Below are positions 8,235 to 15,293 of a stretch of DNA of 64,000 bases, piece after piece. The stretch is from assembly GCF_001874525.1 (NCBI RefSeq), contig NZ_LKAQ01000004.1, positions 2,261,590 through 2,325,589 of the forward strand. The letters are read 5' to 3'. How positions within the stretch are numbered: the stretch's first letter is position 1; each line of letters begins with the position of its first letter. Both the position numbers and the translations under genes were made by a program. The stretch comes from Pseudodesulfovibrio hydrargyri (GTDB taxonomy: Bacteria > Desulfobacterota > Desulfovibrionia > Desulfovibrionales > Desulfovibrionaceae). Under the pieces are notes generated by a model, which saw nothing but the letters and a program-made list of their open reading frames with translations, searched no databases and was not told where the DNA came from.

Positions 8235-8849
8235 ATGGAAGGCAACATCACCCCGAACGGCTTTTGGAAAGACGCCAAAGGCAACCTTGTCGCACCCGGG
8301 AACGTCCGGGAATCCGACAAGCTCGCGGACGAGGTCGTCCGGGAGCTTTACGCCGATGCCCGGCGCATCAACGAGGAACTGGCAACGTTCAAGCGAAACG
8401 CCCTGGACGACATCCGCACCCATCTGGCCCTCGTGGCCGAGAAGTACGGGGTCAAGCTGCGGGGCAGGAAGGGCAATCGCGTCCTCTCCACGTTCGACGG
8501 GACCATCAAGATCACGATCAACATCCAGGACCGGATCAAGTTCGGCGAGGAACTGGTCGCCGCCGAGGTGCTCATCAACGAGTGCATGGCGGAATGGACG
8601 CATGGCGCCAACCCCAACCTGCGCACCATCGTCGAAAAGGCCTTCCAGGCGGACGCCGAGGGCAGGATCAGCGTCTACCGCATCCTCGACCTGCTCCGCC
8701 TGGAAATCGACGACGACCGCTGGCGCAGGGCCATGGCGGCCATCAAGGACAGCGTCCGCGTCATCGACAGCAAGGAGTACGTCCGCATCTACGAACGGGA
8801 CGAGAGCGGCGAATATAAACCCCTGCCCCTCAACATCGCCGCGGCCTGA
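8235..8849 (+). CDS. DUF3164-family phage protein
   Basis: The 204-aa sequence matches the DUF3164 pattern seen in the early region of Mu-like phages: an N-terminal GFWKDAKGNLVAPGNV-type motif, a charged helical middle and a C-terminal half ending in a YVRIYER motif. The function is unknown; some members are annotated as sulfate-transport-like by error. It starts at ATG 8235 with GGAG at 8226-8229. It supports descent from an ordinary Mu-like phage. Confidence 0.8.
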   Translation: MEGNITPNGFWKDAKGNLVAPGNVRESDKLADEVVRELYADARRINEELATFKRNALDDIRTHLALVAEKYGVKLRGRKGNRVLSTFDGTIKITINIQDRIKFGEELVAAEVLINECMAEWTHGANPNLRTIVEKAFQADAEGRISVYRILDLLRLEIDDDRWRRAMAAIKDSVRVIDSKEYVRIYERDESGEYKPLPLNIAAA

Positions 8850-8912
8850 CAGGATAGTCAGGCTCGGCGCATACGGGAGGCGCTCGAGGAACGGGACGGC
8901 GAAAGGCGAATC

Positions 8913-9029
8913 ATGGAAACGATCAAGGCCACGGCCTGCGCGCGGTGCGGCGTCACCGGCCGGTGCGGCCGATGCGACGACCAGTTCACCGCCCAGGCGA
9001 GGGCCGTCATCCAATTTGTCTCACGTTGA
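8913..9029 (+). CDS. Zinc-ribbon-like micro-protein
   Basis: This 38-aa reading frame has the pattern C-x2-C-x5-C-x2-C (CARCGVTGRCGRC), typical of a tiny zinc-binding fold. It lies between two real genes in the same direction and is preceded by GAAAGG at 8901-8906. Small Cys-rich proteins are common in this part of phage early operons. It is short, so the call rests on the motif and context. Confidence 0.5.
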   Translation: METIKATACARCGVTGRCGRCDDQFTAQARAVIQFVSR

Positions 9030-9048
9030 CCGGCATGGAGGTTACGAC

Positions 9049-9486
9049 ATGACCACACGGCATTTGAAGGAATTCGCGGACCTGTACGGCAAGGGGTTCC
9101 GTCCGTACCAGGGTGAAATTCTGCCCGGTGTATATGAGGAACTGCGGTGCAGAGACCCGAAAAAGGCGTACTGGATCTGCAAATGGCCGATCTTGTACTG
9201 CTTCGGTTGCGGCGAACGGTGCACCCCGAAGTCCTCGCAGGGCTTCCAGGTTATGCTGCCCGAACCGGCGGGGGGAAAACGCCGCCCAGCCTTTGCCCTG
9301 ACCCCAACGGAAATGTTGCGGGCGAAGTCCTTTCTGCGGGCGGACGAGGCAGCCTATTGCCTCAGTGTCAGCCCTCGCAAGGTCTACGCCATGGCCGCCG
9401 AGGGGAAACTGGTCGCCCACGTGGACAAACCCTTTCGCGTCACCGTGGAAAGCGTGAGGGAAGAGATGAACCGCATCGATATATAG
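9049..9486 (+). CDS. Cys-rich N-domain fused to excisionase-like HTH
   Basis: The 145-aa protein starts at ATG 9049 behind GGAGG at 9037-9041. Residues about 35-75 hold a zinc-ribbon-like motif (ICKWPILYCFGCGERC, then GFQVML). Residues about 95-145 form a MerR/excisionase-like HTH: FLRADEAAYCLSVSPRKVYA, followed by a basic wing. The N-domain motif is shared with a free-standing host protein at 37313-37525. It is the last gene before the intergenic gap and terminator, so it closes the early operon. A DNA-binding regulatory role is likely. Confidence 0.7.
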   Translation: MTTRHLKEFADLYGKGFRPYQGEILPGVYEELRCRDPKKAYWICKWPILYCFGCGERCTPKSSQGFQVMLPEPAGGKRRPAFALTPTEMLRAKSFLRADEAAYCLSVSPRKVYAMAAEGKLVAHVDKPFRVTVESVREEMNRIDI

Positions 9487-9632
9487 GGAGGGTTGTCATG
9501 CCCGTTCTCCTGTCCCTGTCCAGTTTCGCCGTTTATACATCGACGTAGTGTGGCTCCGTGCTCAAATGTTTCTTGGTGCATGCCGCTCATGCGATACATG
9601 AAATAAAATCCGCGGTTCTCCAAGCAACAAGC

Positions 9633-9666
9633 AAAAAAGGCGCCTGTTTTCAGGTGCCTTTTTGTT
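9633..9666 (+). terminator. Terminator of the early operon
   Basis: GGCGCCTG and CAGGTGCC (one G-T pair) close a TTTT loop at 9639-9658, flanked by an A run before and TTTTTGTTT after. The 310-bp gap 9487-9796 holds this hairpin, a second perfect GC hairpin at 9759-9781 (arms GGCGGGGCCG/CGGCCCCGCC, no T tract) and no convincing gene. Confidence 0.85.
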
Positions 9667-9796
9667 TGCAGCGTCCGCGTGGCGTCCCGCAAAGGCCTCG
9701 TTGGCCCGATAGTATCTCCCCGTATTCGCCAGTCCCGCCCCAAGGGACCTCGTACAACGGCGGGGCCGCAACGGCCCCGCCAAACAGGGAGAAATC

Positions 9797-10279
9797 ATGC
9801 ACAAGAAAAGCGTCATCGTCGTCCGGGTCGATCACGGCCTCGACGGCACGTTCGGACGTATGTTCCTGCCCGGCGGCGCGGACCGCGTCAGCGTGGAGCC
9901 GCCGTGGAGGGACAACCGCACGGCCGTGTCCTGCATACCCCCCGGGAAATACGAATGCGAGATCAACGAGTCGCCGCACTTCGGGCTTTGCCCCGAGGTC
10001 CTGGGCGTGCCGGGCCGCTCGCACGTCCGCATGCACGCGGGCAACTGGGCCGGCGACGTGGAGGCGGGCCGCCGGTCCGACTCCGAGGCCTGCATCCTGC
10101 CCGGCCTGCGTTTCGCCACGCTCGACGGCCAACCCGCCGTATCCGGCTCCCGCGCCGCCCTGGCCGAACTCCTGAACGCCGTCGCCGACGGCGATCCGCG
10201 CCCCGGCACCCGCTTCGACCTCGAAATCATCGACGCCACCGGCGAGGCCGGGAGGGAGTGGGACGATGGGACTCGGTAG
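9797..10279 (+). CDS. DUF5675-family protein in the lysis cassette
   Basis: The 160-aa protein has the DUF5675 hallmarks: SVEPPWRDN, SCIPPGKYEC, VPGRSHVRMHAGN and CILPG, with His and Cys residues spaced like a hydrolase site. DUF5675 genes lie beside holins in many Proteobacterial prophages, and no classical lysozyme, amidase or transglycosylase is found in this element. A peptidoglycan-active role is therefore an inference from position. AGGGAG precedes ATG 9797. The 3' end overlaps the holin gene by 14 bp. Confidence 0.75.
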   Translation: MHKKSVIVVRVDHGLDGTFGRMFLPGGADRVSVEPPWRDNRTAVSCIPPGKYECEINESPHFGLCPEVLGVPGRSHVRMHAGNWAGDVEAGRRSDSEACILPGLRFATLDGQPAVSGSRAALAELLNAVADGDPRPGTRFDLEIIDATGEAGREWDDGTR

Positions 10280-10868
10280 CCTGCTCACCGGCGCGCTCAA
10301 ATTCATCCCCGGCATCGGGCAGATCGTCACCGCCGTGGAGGGCGTGGCGACCATAGCCGGTGCCGTGGGCGGCGAGACCGGCAGGAAGATCCAGGACGGC
10401 GTGGCCATGATCACGGACGGCCTGAAGGAAGCCGATGCCCAGCCGTTGACCGGCGAGCAGCAACTCGCCCTCAAGGAGGCGGGCCTGGCCACCACGGTCA
10501 AGCTCCGGGAACTGGACCTGGAGGACGTCGAAGGCGGGCGCAGGCTCGCCAAGGCCGAGATCGCCTCCAGCGACGAATACGTGCGGCGCACCCGGCCCCA
10601 GCTTTTGCGCTGGTACGGCAAGGGCACCTTCCTGCTCATCTTCTCGTGCGTGGCCGTGGCCTTCATCTCCGCCTTTTTCTCGTCCGTCGACAAGGACGAG
10701 GCCGCCTTCATCATCGACGTGCTCAAGTGGGCCCTGCCCACGGTCTCCGGCACGTTCCTGATGATGTACCGGTCCTACACCGGGCACCGCACCCGGGAGA
10801 AGCTGGGCGAGGCGGGCATGCAGCCGGAAACGGCCATGGACAAGGCCATCAGGCTGTTTCGGGGGTAG
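10266..10868 (+). CDS. 3TM-type phage holin
   Basis: The 200-aa protein resembles the three-transmembrane holin family also found in gene-transfer agents. It has a glycine-rich hydrophobic N-terminus (residues 1-40), a charged helical middle, the RPQLLRWYGKGTFLL motif (about 117-131), and two further membrane segments (about 120-140 and 155-175) before a basic tail. It should make inner-membrane holes that release the particles. Retention of a holin means the host is meant to lyse. Confidence 0.8.
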   Translation: MGLGSLLTGALKFIPGIGQIVTAVEGVATIAGAVGGETGRKIQDGVAMITDGLKEADAQPLTGEQQLALKEAGLATTVKLRELDLEDVEGGRRLAKAEIASSDEYVRRTRPQLLRWYGKGTFLLIFSCVAVAFISAFFSSVDKDEAAFIIDVLKWALPTVSGTFLMMYRSYTGHRTREKLGEAGMQPETAMDKAIRLFRG

Positions 10869-10871
10869 TCC

Positions 10872-11189
10872 GTGGAGCTGCATCACATAGACCTCGCCCT
10901 GCGCATCGTCCAAGTCGTGGTCCTGCCCATCGTCGGCATGCTGCTCAAGCTGCTGCTGGACCAGCGCAGGCAGCTCGCCGAACTCGACAGGCGGATAACC
11001 ACCGCCGAGGCCTGCCTGAAGAACGTCCCCAGCGAAGAGGCCCTCCACGATCTGGCCCTGACCATCCGCGGCTTTGGCGGAGACCTGCGCGTCGCCGTCG
11101 AAAAGATCGAAGGCATGGGCCGCATCGTGGGCCGCCTGGAAAAGGTCGTCACCCGTCACGAAGACTACATGCTCAACGGGGGGAAATAG
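10872..11189 (+). CDS. DUF2730-family phage protein
   Basis: The 105-aa protein has one N-terminal membrane segment (LALRIVQVVVLPIVGMLLKL) and a following coiled-coil-like region, the usual DUF2730 layout. It starts with GTG, three bases after the holin stop. In Mu-like phages this gene sits just ahead of the terminase and head genes, which makes it a useful landmark: here the next identifiable genes already belong to the tail. An accessory lysis or membrane role is possible. Confidence 0.75.
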   Translation: MELHHIDLALRIVQVVVLPIVGMLLKLLLDQRRQLAELDRRITTAEACLKNVPSEEALHDLALTIRGFGGDLRVAVEKIEGMGRIVGRLEKVVTRHEDYMLNGGK

Positions 11190-11249
11190 GCGGCCTGTCG
11201 TCTTTAGGGCGAAGCCGGGCCGTCAGTGCGCGGACGCGGCGGTCTTTAG

Positions 11250-11264
11250 CAAGCACAGTTCGCA
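11250..11264 (+). repeat. CAAGCACAGTTCGCA repeat, copy 1 (candidate late-promoter element)
   Basis: This 15-bp sequence recurs exactly at 15238-15252. Copy 1 lies about 110 bp before the first reading frame of the tail block, in the gap left where head genes would be. Both copies precede tail gene clusters on the same strand, which suggests an activator-binding or promoter element. Confidence 0.45.
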
Positions 11265-11358
11265 TGGCTTACGGACAAAACCGGACGGGGCGGGAAGAAT
11301 AAGGCCTGAAAGTACGGCGGTCTTGGCCTGACGGGCGATCCGAAACCGGAGCCCCGGA

Positions 11359-11652
11359 ATGACGGAAAGGGAAGTGAAGGTGCCGGAGTTCCATATGAGG
11401 ATCCCGGCGTGTTTCACCCGCCGGCAGGACCCGATATGCGGGCGGACACCTTTGAACCAGTCCAAAACCAGTCCAAAACACGAAAACGAGGCACCTGTGC
11501 ACTGCGAAAGCGCCAACCTGACCGACTATATGCCCGGAGCATGTCCGGCCGCCGCCGAGAGGCGGATGTCCTGCTTCTCCATGAGAACCATCCAAAACGT
11601 GCCCGGCGAAATCGAAGACGCCTTTGCCCGCATCCAAGGGGGCGGACAATGA
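11359..11652 (+). CDS. Hypothetical protein at the head-deletion junction
   Basis: The 97-aa reading frame overlaps the next gene by four bases (ATGA), typical of a real operon member. However, its sequence (basic, five Cys, many Pro) matches no tail or head family I know. It may be a genuine small gene, or the 3' remnant of a head-region gene fused to new sequence. A shorter in-frame start at 11581 leaves only 23 residues. No good ribosome site precedes ATG 11359. Confidence 0.35.
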   Translation: MTEREVKVPEFHMRIPACFTRRQDPICGRTPLNQSKTSPKHENEAPVHCESANLTDYMPGACPAAAERRMSCFSMRTIQNVPGEIEDAFARIQGGGQ

Positions 11653-12188
11653 GACGGATCGCCACAGAGGTCATCACGGCGGCCGCCGTTGCGGCGGGCC
11701 TGCCCGAAGACGCCGTCATGATCGAACCGGACGGGGACGGCGCCGCCTTGCCGAGCAAGCGCGTCGGGATCGCCTTTCTTGACGAGCAGTACACCCGCAC
11801 GGGCCGCCCGATCCGCAAGCGGGCCACGGTCGGCAAGGAGTCGACCCACCGCACCCTGACCCGTGAAAGGGCGTCCGTCCGCCTGTCGGCGCGGGCCGCG
11901 GTCCACACCGACGACGAGGCGTGGCTCAGTGAATTTTCCCGCCGTTTCGTGGCCGCGCTGCCCAAACGGACGGTGGACGAAAACGGCAACGCCGTCGGCG
12001 TGGCCGTGGACAGGGCCGAGTATGGCGGCTTCGCCGCCGAGGCCGATGCGACCGGCCAGGCATTGTCCAAGACCTTTTACCTCATCTTTACCGGCATGAT
12101 CACCACCGAGAACGAGATTCCGCTCATCACGAGCGTAACCATTACCCCCGAATACAGGGAGGCAAGCAATGAGCAAGAACAAGACTGA
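11649..12188 (+). CDS. Putative tail terminator/completion protein (gp37-like position)
   Basis: This 179-aa protein is two genes upstream of the sheath, where Mu and relatives encode a small tail-completion protein. The C-terminal half has beta-strand-rich sequence ending ITSVTITPEY. I cannot assign a family by motif, so the role is inferred from order. It overlaps the next gene by 20 bp. In a headless particle a tail terminator would still be needed to cap the tube. Confidence 0.5.
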   Translation: MRRIATEVITAAAVAAGLPEDAVMIEPDGDGAALPSKRVGIAFLDEQYTRTGRPIRKRATVGKESTHRTLTRERASVRLSARAAVHTDDEAWLSEFSRRFVAALPKRTVDENGNAVGVAVDRAEYGGFAAEADATGQALSKTFYLIFTGMITTENEIPLITSVTITPEYREASNEQEQD

Positions 12189-12366
12189 GGCCCGGCCGAT
12201 GTTCCCCGTTGAGGATCTGGCCAGGAATGCGGGCGTGCCCGCATGGGAACTCGCCGCGCTTCGCGTGGGCATGAATTGGGCGGAAGGCAAGCAGGTCGCC
12301 GAGAGCGACTTCGCCGACGCCCTGAACCGATTGCGCACCCGTCCGCAGGGCGGCGGCGCCCTCTAG
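12169..12366 (+). CDS. Small protein preceding the tail sheath
   Basis: This 65-aa helical protein (PAWELAALRVGMNWAEGKQV) lies in the slot that Mu gp38 occupies. It lacks the DUF2635 pattern of that protein. It is coupled to the previous gene by overlap and is ten bases from the sheath. The role is unknown; joining or assembly of the sheath is possible from position. Confidence 0.6.
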   Translation: MSKNKTEARPMFPVEDLARNAGVPAWELAALRVGMNWAEGKQVAESDFADALNRLRTRPQGGGAL

Positions 12367-12376
12367 GGAGGAAACC

Positions 12377-14071
12377 ATGAATGATGTAATCGAATACCTT
12401 ATCGACGGCACCAGCGGGCTGGCCCCGGGTGACGTGTCCGGCTCCGCCGTCATCGTCGGCGTGTGCTCCAAGGGCACGGTCGGCAAGGCCTACCTGCTCG
12501 GCAAGCGGAGCGACCTGACGGAGCGGCTCGGCACCGGCCCCCTGGTGGACCGGCTGCGCGACGTCTTCGCCACCGGCGGCCAGGAGCCGACCGTCATCGC
12601 CGTGCCGGTCGAAGGATTGCCCGGCGGCTACATCGGCAACGTCGGGCACACCGGCTCCGGCCCGGACGCGGCCGTCAGCGGCGTGGCCGGGGCCAATGCG
12701 GACGCCGTCGTGCAGATCGTGGTGGCAGGCCAGCTCGGCACCGCCACCTACAAGCTGTCCCTGGACGGCGGTGAGACGTGGGGCAACGCCACGGCCACCC
12801 CGGCCAACGGACAGATCATCCTGGGCGAGTCCGGCGCGGTCCTGACCCTGGCCGAAGGGGCGCACGTCGAGAACGACGCCTACGCCGTCACCGTGCGCGG
12901 CCCCATCGGCCCGGTCAAACGGATCGGCGCGGGCCCGACGATCACCGTCACCGGCACGGTCAAGGCCGGAGCCGAAGTGGTCCTGCTGGTCACCGGCGCC
13001 GGAGGCCGCAACGTCGGCACCTACCAGCTCTCCGAGGACGGCGGCGACAACTGGGGTCCGGTCCGCACCATCCCGGTGGACGGCGCGATCCCGGTCTCCT
13101 CGACCGGCGTGACGGTCACCGTCCCGGACGAGGACCTGACCCTCGGCACCGAGTACCATTGCCGCCTGAACGCTCCGGTTCCGTCCATCACGGCGGTCAT
13201 GGGCGCGCTGGAAACCCCGCTCGCCCTGTACGACCCCGAGTTCGTCTACATCGTCGGCCCCAGCGACGCCGTGGACTGGGCCGCCTGCGGCGTCCGCGCG
13301 GACGAGCTGTGGAACCAGCACCGGCCCACGTACATCAAGACCGAGTTCCGGCTGCCCTACGACGGCGAGGACCTGAACGACTGGGTCGCGGCCTGGAAGA
13401 CCGAGCGGGCCAGGTATTCGCACCGCTTCGTGCAGTCCATCGCCGCCTTCGGCGAGGTCTCGGACTCCACCGGCCTGCGCCGGCTGCGCAACTGGGGCGG
13501 CCTGCAATGCGGACGCGTCCTGTCCATCCCGGTCCACCGCGCCACCGGCAGGGTCTCGGACGGTCCCGTCAGCCAGGGCACGCTGCCCGACGGCTGGGTG
13601 GAGAACGGCATCCATGAGGCCCTGGAGGACGCCGGAGCCGTCTCCGCCAAGATGTACGCCGGGCTTTCCGGCGTGTATTGGGGCGATTCCCGCACCCTGG
13701 CCGAACCGACGAGCGACTACCGGTACGAGGAAATCCTCCGGGTGGTCTTCAAGGCGGTCCGCCTCGCCCGCATCGCGGCCCTCAAGTCCATGTACGACGA
13801 GGCGGGCGACCCGGCCCTGGAGGGCAACGCCTCCGGCCTCGCCTACCTCAAGGGCAGCATCGAAAACGCCCTCGACACCATGACCAAGGCCACCCCCAGG
13901 GAGATGGTCGGGTACGTGGTCGCCATCCCGTCCGGCCAGGACATCGTCAACAACGGCGTGGGGGTGGAGCAGACCCTGATCGGCGTGCCCATCATCCGCA
14001 AGATCAAGCTCTTCTCCAACTTCACCTATGCCGGATCCAACTTCGATCCGCGACTGAAGGAGGTCGCATAA
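12377..14071 (+). CDS. Contractile tail sheath protein
   Basis: This 564-aa protein is the contractile outer tube. The N-terminal part opens as in gpL/FI-type sheaths. The conserved C-terminal half (about 300-564) includes the typical EEILRVVFKAVRLARIAAL helix and a final IPIIRKIKLF-type strand region with FDPRLKEV. Between them, about residues 105-275, lie two tandem Ig-like modules, each with a YxLSxDGGxxWG signature (YKLSLDGGETWG and YQLSEDGGDNWG). GGGAGG precedes ATG 12377. The gene's presence shows the particle is a myovirus-type, R-type-like tail. Confidence 0.92.
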   Translation: MNDVIEYLIDGTSGLAPGDVSGSAVIVGVCSKGTVGKAYLLGKRSDLTERLGTGPLVDRLRDVFATGGQEPTVIAVPVEGLPGGYIGNVGHTGSGPDAAVSGVAGANADAVVQIVVAGQLGTATYKLSLDGGETWGNATATPANGQIILGESGAVLTLAEGAHVENDAYAVTVRGPIGPVKRIGAGPTITVTGTVKAGAEVVLLVTGAGGRNVGTYQLSEDGGDNWGPVRTIPVDGAIPVSSTGVTVTVPDEDLTLGTEYHCRLNAPVPSITAVMGALETPLALYDPEFVYIVGPSDAVDWAACGVRADELWNQHRPTYIKTEFRLPYDGEDLNDWVAAWKTERARYSHRFVQSIAAFGEVSDSTGLRRLRNWGGLQCGRVLSIPVHRATGRVSDGPVSQGTLPDGWVENGIHEALEDAGAVSAKMYAGLSGVYWGDSRTLAEPTSDYRYEEILRVVFKAVRLARIAALKSMYDEAGDPALEGNASGLAYLKGSIENALDTMTKATPREMVGYVVAIPSGQDIVNNGVGVEQTLIGVPIIRKIKLFSNFTYAGSNFDPRLKEVA

Positions 14072-14499
14072 TGTCCGTAAACGGTATTCTCTACGACTGG
14101 GAGTCCGTCGAGGTGCAGTTGCCCGGCGGCGTGGCCGTGGGCATCACCAGCATCAGCTACAGCGACGAACGGCCCGTCGAGGCACGGTACGGCAAAGGCA
14201 GCGTCCCGCGCGGCTATGGCCGCAAGAACTACAAGGCCTCGGGCTCCATGGAACTGGACCGCGACGAGGCCGAGGCCCTGCGCGCGGCCTTGGGCGGCTC
14301 GGTCTACGACGGCGCCCCCTTCCAGATCGTGGTCAGCTACGGCAACGACGACATGCCCACGGTCACGGACACGCTCCCGGCGGTCAAGATCACCAAGAGC
14401 GACACCAGCGCCGGGCAGGAGGACGACAACGCCGGGGCCATCAAGCACGACCTGACCATCCTGGCCCCGATCAAGTGGGGCGGTACCCCGGCTCTGTAA
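14071..14499 (+). CDS. Tail tube protein (gpM/FII type)
   Basis: The 142-aa protein forms the inner tube. It has the size and beta-rich pattern of Mu-type tube proteins: YDWESVEVQLPGG at the start, a SGSMELDRDEAEAL helix in the middle and LTILAPIKWGGT at the end. It is joined to the sheath by a one-base TAATG overlap, with AAGGAGG upstream in the sheath gene. The sheath-tube order is universal in contractile tails. Confidence 0.88.
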   Translation: MSVNGILYDWESVEVQLPGGVAVGITSISYSDERPVEARYGKGSVPRGYGRKNYKASGSMELDRDEAEALRAALGGSVYDGAPFQIVVSYGNDDMPTVTDTLPAVKITKSDTSAGQEDDNAGAIKHDLTILAPIKWGGTPAL

Positions 14500-14533
14500 A
14501 CCGGGACATCCAACCTGAGAAAGAGAGGACATC

Positions 14534-14839
14534 ATGGCAGAGAACACCCCCAAGGCGACGGAGTACATGGAGCTGAAGCACGAATTCTTCGACCGTTTCA
14601 AGGACGAGGACGTGAGCTTCATCTTCCACTTCAAGCGCCCCTCCACGCCCCAGGTCAATCGGGTGCAGAAGACCGTGCTCAAGAACGCGGGCCAGGCCTT
14701 CCGCAACCTGATCATGGAAACGGTCCGGCCCGAGGAAAGGGACCGGCTCAAAACGGCCCTGGACGACTACTCCGGCCTCGCCTCCACCTTCGGCGGCGCG
14801 CTCATGGGTTCGTGCGGCTTCGGTGATCTGGGAAACTGA
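14534..14839 (+). CDS. Tail assembly chaperone, short form (gpG-like)
   Basis: The 101-aa protein lies between tube and tape-measure genes, the fixed site of the tail assembly chaperone pair. AGAAAGAGAGGA precedes ATG 14534. The reading frame ends in GGGAAAC immediately followed by TGA (14837-14839), the programmed frameshift site described in the next entry. It should coat the tape measure during tail polymerisation and is absent from the finished particle. Confidence 0.85.
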   Translation: MAENTPKATEYMELKHEFFDRFKDEDVSFIFHFKRPSTPQVNRVQKTVLKNAGQAFRNLIMETVRPEERDRLKTALDDYSGLASTFGGALMGSCGFGDLGN

Positions 14840-15006
14840 TCCAGCGCAACCTGCAACAGATAGACGGGGACGGCATGACTCAATACGCCGTGCTGATCAG
14901 GCACTGGCTCCACGAGCCGCCGTCCCCGTCGGTCGAGGACTTCGCCCGGCAGGCTGCGCAAGCCGTATGGTTGGAGAAAAGATATAATCCGGGCAACAAG
15001 GGCTAG
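14534..15006 (+). CDS. Tail assembly chaperone, -1 frameshift form (gpGT-like)
   Basis: The heptamer G GGA AAC at 14830-14836 fits X XXY YYZ and abuts the zero-frame stop. A -1 slip reads on as LIQRNLQQIDGDG and ends at TAG 15004-15006, adding 56 residues. The equivalent lambda G/GT site is GGGAAAG, and frameshifted chaperone pairs are conserved across long-tailed phages. The extension has no usable start site of its own with a ribosome signal except ATG 14875. The ratio of the two products normally controls tail assembly. Confidence 0.85.
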
Positions 15007-15293
15007 AGTTTCGCCCCGGCCTACGCGAAAAATGACGATGGACCCGTCATAGGCAAAGTACAAACGGTAAAGTGATCCCCAAAAACAGCACATCCCGTCT
15101 ATTGTTCATCTCATTCCATCTTGTTTTTCATCATCGATACCTTCTTCAAATGGTAGGCTGCGAAGTCTTCGCGGCCTACTTGTCATTGTTTTCTCCCGGC
15201 GGGCGATCATTGTAGTCGCGCGAATCCATCCGAAAACAAGCACAGTTCGCACAGCCTCCTGAACGAAAACTTCCATGCGGCTATCTTGGCGCC
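15007..15293 (+). other. Intergenic region with hairpin and promoter-like repeat
   Basis: This 287-bp gap in an otherwise gapless tail operon is AT-richer than its surroundings. It holds ATGACG/CGTCAT at 15032-15050, a hairpin at 15153-15178 (GTAGGC/GCCTAC outer stem, GCGAA/TTCGC inner stem) followed by TTGTCATTGTTTT, and the second CAAGCACAGTTCGCA at 15238-15252. I read it as a terminator followed by a second late promoter. Confidence 0.55.
15238..15252 (+). repeat. CAAGCACAGTTCGCA repeat, copy 2
   Basis: This is an exact copy of 11250-11264, 42 bp before the tape-measure start at 15294. Following bases are similar but not identical in the two copies (CATGGC versus CACAGC). See copy 1 for the interpretation as a shared late-promoter element. 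Confidence 0.45.

Noticed and set aside
9498..9548. 16-codon reading frame after the HTH gene
   Set aside because: Too short, no ribosome site match of note, and no conserved feature.
9759..9781. Perfect GC hairpin as a second terminator
   Set aside because: No T tract on either side and it lies next to the DUF5675 ribosome site; it may affect translation but the evidence is thin.
11190..11648. Hidden terminase, portal or capsid gene
   Set aside because: All frames in this 460-bp gap are short; none shows Walker, portal, MuF or capsid-like sequence.
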